Source: Deltaproteobacteria bacterium
Lineage (GTDB): Bacteria; Desulfobacterota; Deferrisomatia; Deferrisomatales; BM512
DNA: 64,000 nt
Direction of reading: 5' to 3'
Assembly (NCBI GenBank): GCA_030591565.1
Contig: JAUVAU010000001.1
Location: 110,677 to 174,676, forward strand
Position numbers and translations under genes: made by a program. Below are positions 16,682 through 26,473 of the stretch, piece after piece. The notes beneath the pieces were generated by a model. That model was not told the origin of the DNA. It saw only the letters and a program-made list of their open reading frames with translations, and made no database searches. Numbering within the stretch: the stretch's first letter is position 1; each line of letters opens with the position of its first letter.

Positions 16682-17176
16682 CTACCCTTTGAGCTTCGAG
16701 ATGATCCGCTCGATTATGTCGGTTGTTGATTTGCCTTCGACGAAGGGGATCGTGGTGACGTGGCCGCCTTCCGCCTCCACTATGTTGCGCCCCACTATCT
16801 GATCCAGGGGCCAATCGCCCCCCTTCACGAGGATATCCGGTTTCAGCTTTTTTATAAGCTCGTAGGGGGTGTCCTCGTCAAAAACCGTAACATAATCAAC
16901 TGAACTCAAAGCGCTAAGAACGATGGCCCGCTCATCCTGTGAGCAGATGGGCCGTTCCGGTCCCTTGGAGAGCCTTCGCACCGAATCATCTGAATTGAGG
17001 CCGACCACGAGCACGTCTCCCAGCTCTCTTGCCGTGGCGAGATAGCGCACGTGTCCGGCGTGGAGGATGTCGAAGCAGCCGTTGGTGAAGACGATCTTTT
17101 TGCCCTCGGCCTTTAGCCTGGAAAGTTCAAAGGCAAGCGCAGCGTGTTCCCATGGGGGAAGCGGTGCGATACTCAT
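16682..17176 (-). CDS. rfaE2: D-glycero-beta-D-manno-heptose 1-phosphate adenylyltransferase
   Basis: A stand-alone nucleotidyltransferase of about 164 residues corresponding to the C-terminal half of HldE. It has the cytidylyltransferase-type nucleotide motif [17 protein letters not shown] near residue 33, [18 protein letters not shown] and the late KSTTDII motif. It makes ADP-heptose for the LPS inner core, indicating a diderm envelope. The start is ATG at 17176, overlapping the LysM gene's stop (ATGA); an in-frame start 37 codons upstream would lie inside that gene. The kinase half (HldE N-terminal domain) is not in the window. Confidence 0.93.
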   Translation of the reverse strand: MSIAPLPPWEHAALAFELSRLKAEGKKIVFTNGCFDILHAGHVRYLATARELGDVLVVGLNSDDSVRRLSKGPERPICSQDERAIVLSALSSVDYVTVFDEDTPYELIKKLKPDILVKGGDWPLDQIVGRNIVEAEGGHVTTIPFVEGKSTTDIIERIISKLKG

Positions 17177-18861
17177 TGCACTATCCACGGGCAAAGCCCC
17201 TCCTCCAAAAAGAGCGCGGCGACTCCTGCCGGCAGCGCAGCCTCGGTCAGGAAGACTCGTGCGTCTTCCGCTTCCATTTCGGGGCACAGGGTAGCGGTCA
17301 ACCTGTCGTTCTTGACCGTCAGCCCACCCGCTTCCAGCCGCAGGGGACCGCCGGCTGGTAGTTGCACCTCTCGTTGTTCATGCTCCACTCCGAGAAGAGA
17401 GAGCAGGTCCCCGAGCTTGTTGAGCACGCTTGTCGATTCGGGCCACTCAAAAGTGAAGTAGCCGCCCTTTAACAGTACCGTCTCGGCCTGTTTGGGTGTT
17501 TGGGGGGGGATGGCGTAGTTGAGGCCCGCGTGCATGAAGATGAGCAGGGGTTTCAATTTGTAGCTGACCCCGGATTTGAGCTTGATCGTCAACTCGGGAT
17601 CGAGCTTGTGTGTGATGCCGAGAAAGCTCAAAAGTACAGCCGCGCCCTGGGGCGTATTGGCGTTATCAAGGGTCGGAATTTCCACCTTGGAAATGTCGGC
17701 TGCCACAGCGGAGGCCGGGTCGGCCGCCGAGTCGGTCATGAGGCGGTGGATGATGAACCCCTTGTTCTTGGCCAGCGCTGCCAGCCTTGGGTCCGGGGAA
17801 TCGCCCCTGCTGTAGATCAGGTGGACGTGGCCCTTCCAGAGGTCATCGGTGGTGGGGATGACGGTCCAGCGGATCATCGCCTTCAACATGGCGCCGCCGC
17901 CCAGCGCTATCGGGCGCTCGCCTTCGCTCAATTCAAAAAAGCCCAGCCGTGGCAGGAGCGCTTCCAGGTGTTTTTCCACACTGTCGGAGACGCCCTGGAG
18001 GATTTCATAGCCCCAGCCGTTTTTAATCGTGTCGACCAGCGCGCCGCTGAGGCGGCTGTCGGGATCGAGGATCACCTTGGACCCTGAGGGGCCGATGACC
18101 ACGGGGAAATCCGCCTTGTCCATGCGCACCGTGCGGCCACGCTCGATGGGGATGAATATCTGTCCTTCGCGGTCCGTGCGGCAACCCATCTTCGCCAACA
18201 GGTCCAACACTGATAGAAAGTACTTGGGGACGCCGGGGGGCTCCTCTTTGACTTGCTCACGTGTTTTTTGGGGCACCTCGACCGGGGGCGCGGGCTTGGC
18301 TTGCTCGGTCCGGGACAGCGGGATGATCAACATCTGCCCCACCCATAAGCGGTTGAGGTCGGCTATGTCGGGGTTTTGCGCAGCCACCGCAGCGAGCGCC
18401 TTCTTCATGTCCACGCCTGGTGCGACGCCGTAATCTTTTTTAAGGATTTTCCAGAGTGAATCGCCGGGACGCACTATGTAGGAGTTGTCGTCAGCGGGCT
18501 GTGGCGGGAGCATCGGAACCGAACCCAGGGCGCTTTCCACCTTGAAGGGGACGCGAACGACCTGGCCGATCTGCAAGACGTTGGGATCAACCCCAGGGTT
18601 GACCTCGCGAAAAACCTGCACCAGCGACGGTATCGTCCGGTCGGAGACGCCATACTCTTTTTTCAGCAGCTGCCAGATGGTGTCGCCGCGATTGATCTTG
18701 CGTGTCTCGGCGAAGATTTTGTTCTGCGGGCCGTCGTGGACGTAGAGAGTCTTTTGAAAGCTCAGGCGTGTTTCATCGGCGGGAGGCGGTTCGGGCGTGG
18801 CACCCCATGCAAGGGAGGTGAGCGCCAAAACGAGAAAGAGGGAAACATGAGGTCGCAGCAC
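17173..18861 (-). CDS. Exported LysM-repeat protein
   Basis: A 562-residue protein with an N-terminal signal peptide ([14 protein letters not shown]). Two LysM peptidoglycan-binding modules follow: about residues 55-105 ([17 protein letters not shown] ... [11 protein letters not shown]) and 128-182 ([17 protein letters not shown] ... [10 protein letters not shown]). The long C-terminal part, about 350 residues, matches no family I recognise; it alternates short strands and helices and ends in hydrophobic [10 protein letters not shown]. The GTG at 18861 overlaps the stop of the upstream propeller gene by one base (TAGTG). The ATGA link to rfaE2 ties a periplasmic wall-binding protein to an LPS-core gene. 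Confidence 0.8.
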   Translation of the reverse strand: MLRPHVSLFLVLALTSLAWGATPEPPPADETRLSFQKTLYVHDGPQNKIFAETRKINRGDTIWQLLKKEYGVSDRTIPSLVQVFREVNPGVDPNVLQIGQVVRVPFKVESALGSVPMLPPQPADDNSYIVRPGDSLWKILKKDYGVAPGVDMKKALAAVAAQNPDIADLNRLWVGQMLIIPLSRTEQAKPAPPVEVPQKTREQVKEEPPGVPKYFLSVLDLLAKMGCRTDREGQIFIPIERGRTVRMDKADFPVVIGPSGSKVILDPDSRLSGALVDTIKNGWGYEILQGVSDSVEKHLEALLPRLGFFELSEGERPIALGGGAMLKAMIRWTVIPTTDDLWKGHVHLIYSRGDSPDPRLAALAKNKGFIIHRLMTDSAADPASAVAADISKVEIPTLDNANTPQGAAVLLSFLGITHKLDPELTIKLKSGVSYKLKPLLIFMHAGLNYAIPPQTPKQAETVLLKGGYFTFEWPESTSVLNKLGDLLSLLGVEHEQREVQLPAGGPLRLEAGGLTVKNDRLTATLCPEMEAEDARVFLTEAALPAGVAALFLEEGLCPWIVQ

Positions 18862-20474
18862 TAGTTGTCAAGTTCTCCAATGAAGCAAAAGCCGCCAATG
18901 AACGCATCGTCGGTGAACTCAACGATGTTGGCCCAGGTGGCGGAGGCATCAAGCGTTCTGTCAACACCATCCGCAGTAGTGTAGGTGTAGGTCACTGTTA
19001 TGTCCACGTCTTCGGAGGTGGAGCCGATGTAGAAGTTGTGCGGAGAAACGGTGGCGTCGCTACCCTCGGTTTCGGTGAAGCCAAAGTCCACGGTAAAAGA
19101 ACCGACGCCCGTGGCGATTGCCGGGATGGTCGCGGAGGTGGAGCCGACGCTCACGTCCACCACCACCGTGCCGACCCCGACGGTGTCATCCTCAAGGGTG
19201 ACGGTTGCAATTTTATCATAGCCGATAAAGCGCGTGCCGGAGAGCGAGAGTTGACGGGCGATGACCGCCCTTATGCCGGTGTCGCTACCCAGGTAGGCGT
19301 TGCCCGCGCTGTCGAGGAAGACGGAGCCGAAATTTTCATTGATCGCCAACTGCGCTTCGGTGACGTTCTGGGGAACCGGATGCCAGCCCCCGCCGTCACC
19401 GGCACAGGAGACGCCGAGAAGGTCAACGTCGTCGGCTGGCGAGTCCCAGTCGATGCCTGTACCGCACAGCTTGGAGTCGAAGTCGCCCGATGCGTCGGGG
19501 GACTGAAAGAACGCGCCCTTGGTGGTGGCGAGCCATACGTCGCCGTTGATCGGGTTCACGGCGATATCGTTGATGTCGCGCTCCTCGAAGTAGGCGCTGA
19601 TGGGATCGCCGAGAGCGTTTTCAGCACCGGGATCAAAAAAATTGATACCCGGCGTGGGTTGGGTACCTGGGGCCTCAAAAAACGTCAGAGCCGAGGCGGT
19701 GAATTTGGAGATAGTGCGTGACTTTCCGATACTGGTCCTCTCAGCTACCCAGAGGTTCTGGTCTTCGTCCATCGCCAGCCCTGCGATGGAGGTAAAGGGC
19801 AAGTTGGTGAATCGGACGCTGGTGGTAACCGAGCTGTCCACCCGGTACAGATCGCCAGTTGTGGTGGCGAAGTAGGCGGCAGAGCCGACCACGCTGCTGT
19901 CGGCGTCCACTACCTTGGAAACCGCTTCCGGCGTGGTTGGTAGCAGTATAGTGTCCACCGCCGCCGTGGGCAGGTTGAGCGCTGTCAGTCCAGCTGCGGT
20001 GGCAACCCATATTCTGGTGCCAGTGTCATCGGCGGCGAGGGCGTTAACGAACTCGGCGTCTGTTGTGCTGTGTGTTCCAAACAGATCGATAAACGAGTCG
20101 TTTTCGACGCCCGTAGCGAGCAAGCGAGCCGTTTGCAGCCCGGTGGGGGCGTTGTTGGAGCCTATGAAGAAAAACTCCTGGCTTGCGCCCGCGAGGTCGG
20201 TGTCGCCAAAGGCGATGGAGCTAAGGTCTGGGGTAAAGATTGATGTGGAGAGGGGGAAGCCATCGGCCTCCGCCGTGCCGGAAAGCGCTGTTATGCCCCT
20301 GTCAGTGGTGAACCACACCCGGTTGGAGCTGTCCGACGCGATATCGGTTACTTTTGTGGGCAGAATGGTAAAAAGGTTGTCATGATCAAAAAACACAACC
20401 GTAGCTGCATTGACTCCGCTTGCGGCCATGAAGGCGAAAGACACTGTCGCCAAACACGCTAACAGCCGTTTCAT
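18861..20474 (-). CDS. Secreted beta-propeller-like protein
   Basis: A 537-residue exported protein with a clear signal peptide (MKRLLACLATVSFAFMAASGVNA). The body has recurring repeats of the two-component-regulator-propeller type: DIASDSSNRVWFTTDRGITAL, ALAADDTGTRIWVATAAGLTAL, AVNPINGDVWLATTKGAFF and SVFLDSAGNAYLGSDTGIRAV. This suggests a seven-ish-bladed propeller. The C-terminal 130 residues are Thr/Val-rich and strand-like (Ig-like or adhesin-like), then end with a Cys-containing tail. No catalytic residues are recognisable. GGAGAAAC precedes the ATG. It leads the operon with the LysM protein and rfaE2, and its leader contains two strong hairpins. Confidence 0.75.
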   Translation of the reverse strand: MKRLLACLATVSFAFMAASGVNAATVVFFDHDNLFTILPTKVTDIASDSSNRVWFTTDRGITALSGTAEADGFPLSTSIFTPDLSSIAFGDTDLAGASQEFFFIGSNNAPTGLQTARLLATGVENDSFIDLFGTHSTTDAEFVNALAADDTGTRIWVATAAGLTALNLPTAAVDTILLPTTPEAVSKVVDADSSVVGSAAYFATTTGDLYRVDSSVTTSVRFTNLPFTSIAGLAMDEDQNLWVAERTSIGKSRTISKFTASALTFFEAPGTQPTPGINFFDPGAENALGDPISAYFEERDINDIAVNPINGDVWLATTKGAFFQSPDASGDFDSKLCGTGIDWDSPADDVDLLGVSCAGDGGGWHPVPQNVTEAQLAINENFGSVFLDSAGNAYLGSDTGIRAVIARQLSLSGTRFIGYDKIATVTLEDDTVGVGTVVVDVSVGSTSATIPAIATGVGSFTVDFGFTETEGSDATVSPHNFYIGSTSEDVDITVTYTYTTADGVDRTLDASATWANIVEFTDDAFIGGFCFIGELDN

Positions 20475-20493
20475 TTAAGTTTCTCCGGTTCAT

Positions 20494-20563
20494 GCGGCGC
20501 GGGTAGCTAAGGTAAAATACCTCTTGTGGCCGCAAAAGCGCCCCGATTGTCATCGGCAGGCGC
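20494..20563 (-). promoter_or_regulatory. Structured 5' leader of the propeller operon
   Basis: On the minus strand a first hairpin pairs GCGCC and CCGAT with ATCGG and GGCGC (10 bp with a 2-nt bulge, loop GACA). It is followed by GCGGC...GCCGC enclosing an AGGTA/TACCT hairpin. The structure begins about 90 nt before the start codon. I could not match it to a known riboswitch class (c-di-GMP-I was considered). It may be a regulatory RNA, or a stable leader only. Confidence 0.4.
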
Positions 20564-20705
20564 AAAATAAATTTTCTATATCGAATTAAGTCGTTACCCA
20601 ACCGAAGGAATATACCATGTTGGGCGAGTTTTGTTCAAGGTAAAGGCCGCGCCGCGCACTTGCCTTTTGGCCCCCGACGTGTTAGCAGTCCTACTGGTTG
20701 AAACT

Positions 20706-20762
20706 GGCAGACCAGACGTATATGTCTTTAGTGTAAGCAACATATACGTCGGGCCGGTTGCC
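20706..20762. other. Long hairpin / palindrome upstream of hemL
   Basis: GACGTATATGT (20715-20725) and ACATATACGTC (20740-20750) are a perfect 11-bp inverted repeat with a 14-nt loop. They are enclosed by a partly paired GGCAGACC...GGTTGCC. The feature ends about 40 bp before the hemL start. It could be an operator or a leader hairpin. There is no T-run after it. Confidence 0.5.
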
Positions 20763-20799
20763 CGAGGGTATTCATGTCGATATATTTAGCAGGAGACAA

Positions 20800-22089
20800 A
20801 TGCAAATGGAACACAAACGTTCAGAAGAGTTATTTGAGTCGGCCCTGAAGCTGATACCAGGCGGTGTCAACAGCCCGGTGAGGGCCTTTGGTGCGGTGGG
20901 CGGTAAGCCCCCCTTCATCCAGAGGGCCCAGGGGTCGAAGATATATGATGTGGATGGCAACGAGTATATCGACTATGTGGGGTCCTGGGGTCCGATGGTC
21001 CTCGGCCACAACCATCCGGCTGTAAAGGAGGCGGTGAGTCGTGCGTTGGAAAACGGCGCCAGCTTTGGCGCTCCCACCGAGATAGAGGTGGAGATGGCGC
21101 AGCTGGTGGTTGACCTGGTCCCCAGCATAGAGATGGTGAGGATGGTCAACTCGGGGACCGAGGCGACCATGAGCGCCATCCGCGTCGCAAGGGGGCACAC
21201 CGGGCGCGACAAGATCATCAAGTGCGAAGGGTGCTACCACGGCCATGAGGATTCGCTGCTTGTGAAGGCGGGATCGGGCGCAATGACCTTTGGCGTGCCC
21301 ACCAGCCCCGGCGTGCCTGCCGAGGTCGCTAAAAACACCCTCACCATCCCTTATAATAACCTTGAAGCGGCCCGCAAGGTGTTCGCGGACAACCCCGGCG
21401 AAATAGCCTGCCTCATCATCGAGCCGGTCCCCGGCAACATGGGCTGCCTCGTGCCAGGGGCGGGATACCTGGAAGGGCTCAGGAAGCTGACCGAAGAAGA
21501 GGGCGCCGTGCTTATCTTCGACGAGGTGATGAGCGGTTTTCGCGTGGCCCTTGGCGGAGTGCAGGCCCGCATGGGTGTGACCCCCGACATGACCACGCTG
21601 GGCAAGGTCATAGGCGGCGGCCTGCCGGTGGGAGCCTACGGCGGCAAGCGTGAGATCATGGAAAAAGTCGCCCCCGTCGGCCCCATCTATCAGGCGGGCA
21701 CGCTGTCGGGCAACCCCCTGGCGATGAGCGCCGGCATGGCGATGCTAAAAGAGCTCTCCAAACCCGGCGTATATGATCTCCTGGAAGAAAAGTCCAAGCG
21801 GCTGTGCGACGGTATCGCACGGATCGCCTCGTGCTACTCGATTCCGGCCTACTTCACCCGCGTCGGCGCGATGTTCTGCACCTTCTTTCAAGAGGGGCCG
21901 GTCACTGATTACCAGTCGGCGCTCCAATGCGACACCGAGCGGTTTGGCAAATATTTCAGGGGAATGCTCGACAGGGGCATCAACCTGGCGCCGAGCCAGT
22001 ACGAGGCAGGGTTTATGAGCTTGGCCCACTCCAACGAAGATATAGACCGCACTTTGGAAGCGGTTGAAGAGGTGTGGAAGACGCTCTAG
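20800..22089 (+). CDS. hemL: Glutamate-1-semialdehyde 2,1-aminomutase
   Basis: A class III PLP aminotransferase of about 429 residues that converts glutamate-1-semialdehyde to 5-aminolevulinate, the C5-pathway entry to haem and tetrapyrroles. Motifs include [55 protein letters not shown] and [17 protein letters not shown] with the PLP lysine. AGGAG lies upstream of two in-frame ATGs (20800 and 20806); either may be used, and the 14 codons before are unlikely. Its stop codon TAG is the first trinucleotide of an inverted-end repeat element, so the C-terminus borders an insertion. Haem supply fits the multihaem cytochromes nearby. Confidence 0.97.
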   Translation: MQMEHKRSEELFESALKLIPGGVNSPVRAFGAVGGKPPFIQRAQGSKIYDVDGNEYIDYVGSWGPMVLGHNHPAVKEAVSRALENGASFGAPTEIEVEMAQLVVDLVPSIEMVRMVNSGTEATMSAIRVARGHTGRDKIIKCEGCYHGHEDSLLVKAGSGAMTFGVPTSPGVPAEVAKNTLTIPYNNLEAARKVFADNPGEIACLIIEPVPGNMGCLVPGAGYLEGLRKLTEEEGAVLIFDEVMSGFRVALGGVQARMGVTPDMTTLGKVIGGGLPVGAYGGKREIMEKVAPVGPIYQAGTLSGNPLAMSAGMAMLKELSKPGVYDLLEEKSKRLCDGIARIASCYSIPAYFTRVGAMFCTFFQEGPVTDYQSALQCDTERFGKYFRGMLDRGINLAPSQYEAGFMSLAHSNEDIDRTLEAVEEVWKTL

Positions 22090-22325
22090 GAGCTTCGTCG
22101 AGAAACCCCGGATATCCTCCGATTGACGTTGTCAGGGGGCGAAAAATGATCCTCGAAATACTTTTCGGTATGCCTGCGGTCATTTTTCTTCCCTTCCTAG
22201 CCCTCGAATGATCTTCGGGGCTTCCAGTTTATCGTCGGCTTAGCTGGAGGTTTGTCCGACATTGGATAAAATCTCCGGTTTAGCGTTGTCTCCCGCTCCG
22301 GGAGGGTTTTTTAAACAGCCTCCTA
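22087..22325 (-). mobile_element. Miniature inverted-repeat element, copy 2 (about 239 bp)
   Basis: A near full-length copy of the 4196-4442 element in opposite orientation. The ends are TAGGAGCTTCGTCGAGAAA and, read inward, TAGGAGGCTGTTTAAAAAAC. The inner hairpin and core (GATCCTCGAAATA, TTGACGTTGTCAGGGG) are conserved. The left TA is part of the hemL stop codon TAG. No coding sequence lies inside. Confidence 0.75.
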
Positions 22326-22355
22326 TGGCTCAAGCCCTCCTCGATGACCAAAGCG

Positions 22356-22395
22356 AAAGACCCGACCGTCCTTTGGGTGGGCGGGTCTTTTTTTT
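22356..22395 (+). terminator. Intrinsic terminator downstream of hemL
   Basis: AAAGACCCG (22356-22364) and CGGGTCTTT (22382-22390) pair perfectly over 9 bp, with a further inner ACC/GGT pairing, followed by a run of T to 22395. It lies after the repeat element that follows hemL and before the small cytochrome gene. Confidence 0.85.
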
Positions 22396-22522
22396 GCGGT
22401 AAAATTAGTACCTCTTTGGGCTTTGGTGGAACCACTCACCGCCCGATGCTATAATCCGTGGATTCGGTTTTGAAAATGTCAACGCTGCCACCCCGTGGTC
22501 AAGTTGTTTCAAAGGAGTCTCG

Positions 22523-22801
22523 ATGACAAGAATGATGATAAGAATAATTGCGGTTACCGCACTTGCGCTGGTTTTTGCGCTGCCCGCCGTAGCCCTGTCA
22601 GGGGAAACGCAGTACCTTTTTGAGGACAAATGTGGTCTGTGCCACAGCCTGGAGCAGTCGATGGGCGCTGAGGCGGACGCCGTGGGCTGGGCCGCGATTA
22701 TGGCAAGGATGAAACAAAAGGCCTCGGGCCTCATAAGCGATGAAGAGGCCGAGCGCATCCTTGAATATATTTTGAAGACAAAAGGGGTAGATGGGAAGTG
22801 A
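22523..22801 (+). CDS. Small exported monohaem cytochrome c
   Basis: A 92-residue protein with a signal peptide (IIAVTALALVFALPAVALS) and one CxxCH haem site (CGLCHSLEQS) at about residue 37. A helical C-terminus carries a likely Met ligand (WAAIMARMKQKASGLIS). It resembles single-haem quinol-oxidase-linked or photosynthetic-reaction-centre-adjacent c-type cytochromes, but the partner is unknown. AAGGAG precedes the ATG. It is 6 bp upstream of the large TPR gene, so the two are probably co-transcribed with exbB-exbD-tonB. Confidence 0.85.
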   Translation: MTRMMIRIIAVTALALVFALPAVALSGETQYLFEDKCGLCHSLEQSMGAEADAVGWAAIMARMKQKASGLISDEEAERILEYILKTKGVDGK

Positions 22802-22807
22802 TGAGCC

Positions 22808-25780
22808 TTGGCTGACCGCTTTAGTTACGCTCTGCGCTTCGCGGCATGGAGCACGATAGTCATATTCCTGGGTGGACTGGCCTTCGGAGTCGAAGGTGGA
22901 ACTGATCCCCTTGAGTTGCCGGAGCTGGTCGTAAAGGGGCTCGATAAGGCCCAGCTCGAAGCCAGCAGGCGCGGGGCGATCCCCGTGGAGTCCGGGACGG
23001 TAAAGCTCTCTGCGCCCAGGGTCACCCTCCCGGCTGGGTTTGACAGCGCTGCGGGTCTCTCCGATTCCCCCAAGGTGCAGGCGCCCGGCTGCGCCTACTC
23101 CTCTCCGATGGGTTCGGCCATCGCAAGGCTTGCCCATAATCCTGAGTCATATTATAAATCCGGCCTCGCCGCCTATCTGGATGAGAGGCTTGAGGACGCG
23201 GCGTTTTATTTCGAGCAGACGCGGGAAGCGAAAGATCCGGGCGAGTTTGAGGGCGACGCCTCCTTCTGGTTGGGCGAGGTGCGCAGACGCCAGGGCAAGA
23301 TTGATCTTGCGCTCTTCGCCTACGAGAGGACGACGGGCAGCTACCTCTTTGAAGCGCAATACCGCTTCGCCTGGCTCGCGGATCAGAGCGGGCGCACGGT
23401 TGACGCAATGAGCATGTGGAAAACCATCGCCCATACCCAGGACCACCCATATCTCGCCGAAGCGCTGTATGGGCTCGCCCTGCGGGACTACTCGGCCCGC
23501 GAGCTTGACATGGCAGGGGAAAAACTGGCCCGCGGTATCGAGGCAGGCGAACCCGGCTCCGACGTCTGGGTCGCGACCGCGTATCTGCTGTCGCTCGCCA
23601 ATAGGGAGTTGGGCAAACTCGACGAAGCCGAAGCAAACCTCACCAGACTGCTGCTCACCCGTCCCGACCATGAGCTGGCCCCCTACGCAAAACTCGTGGT
23701 CGGCTGGGTGCAGCTTGAGCGGGGAAACATGGGCAGCGCTGCCAGAAGGTTTGAAAAGGCGGCCCAAGGTGAGGAGGACGCAATAAAAGTCTCGGCGCGC
23801 TACGGGCTGGTCAGGGTCGCTGCGGCAGGTAAAGATGCGGCGACCGTTGTCAAGGCAATCGAGTTCCTCTCGACAGTGGCGACCGACGGACCCTGGCTCG
23901 GCTGGGCCTATGGTGACCTGGGGGCGGTGCTCTTTGGCGCGGCCGAATATGAGAAAGCCTACAAGGCCTATAGCGAGGCGGTAGAGAGCTGGGAGGGTGA
24001 AGGGGTTGAGCCGCTTCGCTACATGATGGGCGAGTGCCTCTACAAACTCGGCCAGTATGGCGACGCCGAGAAAGTCTACTCCCTGGTCGGGGCCAAGAGC
24101 TCGGTGGCGCCCGAGGCGTGGTTGCGCGCCGGGGTGTGCGCGCTCCTCTCCGGGTCGCCCAAAAAGGCGCTTGGACATTTTGACGCCGTACTCGACGGTT
24201 TCCCCGGCTTCGCCAAAGCTGACAAGGCGTGGGCATGGAAGGGGGAGGCGCACCTTCGCCTCGGCATGACCGATGAGGCCAAAAGAGCTTTCGAGGTGAT
24301 CGGGCGAGACAGCACCGCGTATTCCCAGGGGCTCTACTCAAGGGCCTGGATCGCTTTCGAGGCGGGCCGGTGGGATGAGGCGGCAGAGCTTTTTGCGGCG
24401 CACCTCAACATGTACCGCGACGACCCCAACCGGGACGAGGCGATGCTGGCGCTTTCAAGGGCGCACTTTAATCGCCGCTCGGTAACCGCCGCGTTGGCGA
24501 CCGCCGATGAGCTGGTGCGGACCGCCAGCACCAAACAGATGATAGAGCAGGCACGCTACCACCTTGGCTGGATGAAGGAGCGGGGGGCGAAGAGGGAAGA
24601 GGGGCGCATCGAGCTTGAAGCCCTTGTGGCCGACTCGCCAAAGGGGGAGTGGGCCGACGATGCCCATTACGCGCTGGGCTGGAGTTACTTTGGCGGCGAG
24701 GAGTATGGCAAGGCGCTGGCCCACTTCAATGCAGTAACAAAGCTGGGGCGGGGCGGCGAGCGGGAACGTGTCGCCATGAAAAAAAGCGCGGACTCGCTAT
24801 ACAACCTCGGCAAATATGAAGAGGCGATCAAGGGCTACCAGGCGCTTGGCGACACGATTGAAGGAAACTACGGCGTCGCCCTGACCCTTGGAAGGCTCGC
24901 AGCTGTGGAGCGGCTTGCCTCGGTTGTGGAGAGCTTCGAGGCGAAGTTCCCCCAGGATGAGAGGGGGGTTGACCTGCGCCTCCTGCTGGCCCAGGAGCTT
25001 GAACGCAAGGGCGACTTTGCCGGTTCGGCCATTTCTCTGGAAATTGCCGCGGCAAATCAGGAGGGGGCCGGAAAGAACCAGACGAGGCTGCTGCTCGGGC
25101 GCAGTTACCTGCTTTCGGGAAAAGCCCGGGAGGCGGAGGCGCTCTTTACGGAGCTGGCTGCGCTCGACGAGGGTACGGGGCTGACTGCGCTCAATGAGCT
25201 GGCGTCGCTGCAAGCGGGCCAGGGGCGCTACGCTGAAGCGATGAACCGGATGGATGAGCTTGCCGGAAGGGAAGCGGAAGAGGGTGGTATTGTCGAGGCG
25301 CTTAAACGGGGTGCTGGCTACGGACGCAAGGCCGGTATGTTTGAAGAGGCCGACGGTATGCTGGCAAAAGCGGCTGATATAGTAGGGGAGAAGAGCCCGG
25401 ACTACAGGGGGCTGTTGAACGACCGCGGCGAGCTGCTTATTGAAGCGGGGGCGCTGGAGCAAGCGATGGACCCCCTTGAAAAGGCGGTCGCGCTTGGAGA
25501 GGGCGAGGGCATACTGCGGTCGCGCTACCTCTATTCAAAGGCGCTGGATTCCATGGGCCGGACCGAAGAGGCGCTGGAGACCTATCTGCGTATCGGTTAT
25601 CTTCATCCCTTCAGTGACGAGAGGGTGTGTGAGGTGACGATGCGCGCCGCCGAACTTCTGGCGGAAAGCGACCGGACGAAGCAGGCGCGTTCGCTTTATG
25701 AGAAGGTGAAGGCCTCGGGTACGGATTGGTGGAGAAAAGAGGCCGGAGAGAAGCTGAAAACGCTTTTGCCCGGGGAGTGA
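22808..25780 (+). CDS. Large exported TPR-repeat protein
   Basis: A 990-residue protein. An N-terminal hydrophobic segment (FAAWSTIVIFLGGLAFG) is probably a signal peptide, followed by an 80-residue linker. The rest is an almost continuous run of tetratricopeptide-like helix pairs (SYYKSGLAAYLDERLEDAAFYFEQ, ALSRAHFNRRSVTAALATADELV, AHYALGWSYFGGEEYGKALAHF and many more), over twenty by eye. Start is TTG at 22808; no better start is visible. It lies 44 bp upstream of exbB. Such proteins paired with ExbB/ExbD/TonB occur in Desulfuromonas-type genomes and may be a periplasmic scaffold for a proton-motive-force-driven outer-membrane machine; that role is inference. Confidence 0.8.
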   Translation: MADRFSYALRFAAWSTIVIFLGGLAFGVEGGTDPLELPELVVKGLDKAQLEASRRGAIPVESGTVKLSAPRVTLPAGFDSAAGLSDSPKVQAPGCAYSSPMGSAIARLAHNPESYYKSGLAAYLDERLEDAAFYFEQTREAKDPGEFEGDASFWLGEVRRRQGKIDLALFAYERTTGSYLFEAQYRFAWLADQSGRTVDAMSMWKTIAHTQDHPYLAEALYGLALRDYSARELDMAGEKLARGIEAGEPGSDVWVATAYLLSLANRELGKLDEAEANLTRLLLTRPDHELAPYAKLVVGWVQLERGNMGSAARRFEKAAQGEEDAIKVSARYGLVRVAAAGKDAATVVKAIEFLSTVATDGPWLGWAYGDLGAVLFGAAEYEKAYKAYSEAVESWEGEGVEPLRYMMGECLYKLGQYGDAEKVYSLVGAKSSVAPEAWLRAGVCALLSGSPKKALGHFDAVLDGFPGFAKADKAWAWKGEAHLRLGMTDEAKRAFEVIGRDSTAYSQGLYSRAWIAFEAGRWDEAAELFAAHLNMYRDDPNRDEAMLALSRAHFNRRSVTAALATADELVRTASTKQMIEQARYHLGWMKERGAKREEGRIELEALVADSPKGEWADDAHYALGWSYFGGEEYGKALAHFNAVTKLGRGGERERVAMKKSADSLYNLGKYEEAIKGYQALGDTIEGNYGVALTLGRLAAVERLASVVESFEAKFPQDERGVDLRLLLAQELERKGDFAGSAISLEIAAANQEGAGKNQTRLLLGRSYLLSGKAREAEALFTELAALDEGTGLTALNELASLQAGQGRYAEAMNRMDELAGREAEEGGIVEALKRGAGYGRKAGMFEEADGMLAKAADIVGEKSPDYRGLLNDRGELLIEAGALEQAMDPLEKAVALGEGEGILRSRYLYSKALDSMGRTEEALETYLRIGYLHPFSDERVCEVTMRAAELLAESDRTKQARSLYEKVKASGTDWWRKEAGEKLKTLLPGE

Positions 25781-25824
25781 TGGAAATCAATTAAAACCGT
25801 CAAACGGTTTAACGTGAGGTTGTA

Positions 25825-26469
25825 ATGTACGAATATATACTCAAGGGCGGGATATTGATGTTCCCGATCCTGGCTTGCTCGGTGGTTGCGTTGGCGGTGG
25901 TGCTGGAGAGGTTCTGGTCCCTGCGATCGGCGAAGGTCATGCCCTCGGATATTTCAGAGAGGGTCGAAGAGCTTGTGCGGCGTGGGCATCTGGAAGAGGC
26001 GGCGGCGCTATGCAAGCGTGAAGACAGCGCGCTCGCCAGGCTGATAGGCACCGTCATCAAAAGCGCTGGGCAGGAACGCGAAGTGCTGAAGGAAGCGGTG
26101 TTGGAAGTGGGCCGTAGCGAGGCCGCCACGCTGGAACGCTACGTGGGAGTCCTTGGAACGGTGGCGAACGTCACGCCGCTATTGGGGCTGCTCGGCACCG
26201 TTTCGGGGATGATAAAAGCATTCACCGTCATCTCCATACAGGGGGTGGGCAACCCCGCCAGCCTCGCCGGGGGCATCAGCGAGGCGCTGATAACCACCGC
26301 CGCCGGGCTGACCGCTGCGATCCCCTCTTTTCTTGCTTACCGTTATTTTCTCTCACGGGTAGACCGCACCGTCCTGGAGCTGGAGCAGATATCCATCCAT
26401 TTCGTCGATATGGTCAGGCAACGGCGACCCGCCCCCAAGCGCGTGGCGAGAAGGCCGTCGGGGGAGTAA
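25825..26469 (+). CDS. exbB: MotA/TolQ/ExbB proton-channel family protein
   Basis: A 214-residue inner-membrane protein with three transmembrane segments: near residue 11-27, about 100-125 (LGTVANVTPLLGLLGTVSGMIKAF) and about 140-170 (GISEALITTAAGLTAAIPSF). The second and third carry the small-residue motifs typical of ExbB/TolQ. With ExbD it makes a proton-driven stator that energises TonB. GAGGTTGT precedes the ATG. ExbB rather than TolQ is chosen because tonB follows. Confidence 0.92.
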   Translation: MYEYILKGGILMFPILACSVVALAVVLERFWSLRSAKVMPSDISERVEELVRRGHLEEAAALCKREDSALARLIGTVIKSAGQEREVLKEAVLEVGRSEAATLERYVGVLGTVANVTPLLGLLGTVSGMIKAFTVISIQGVGNPASLAGGISEALITTAAGLTAAIPSFLAYRYFLSRVDRTVLELEQISIHFVDMVRQRRPAPKRVARRPSGE

Positions 26470-26473
26470 CCGC

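Noticed and set aside
20494..20563. Cyclic-di-GMP-I (GEMM) riboswitch upstream of the propeller gene
   Set aside because: The region has two hairpins, but the expected GGGCAAACC...GGACGCAAAGCC core and the 3' GGTAGC-type strand were not found in order, so I left it unassigned.
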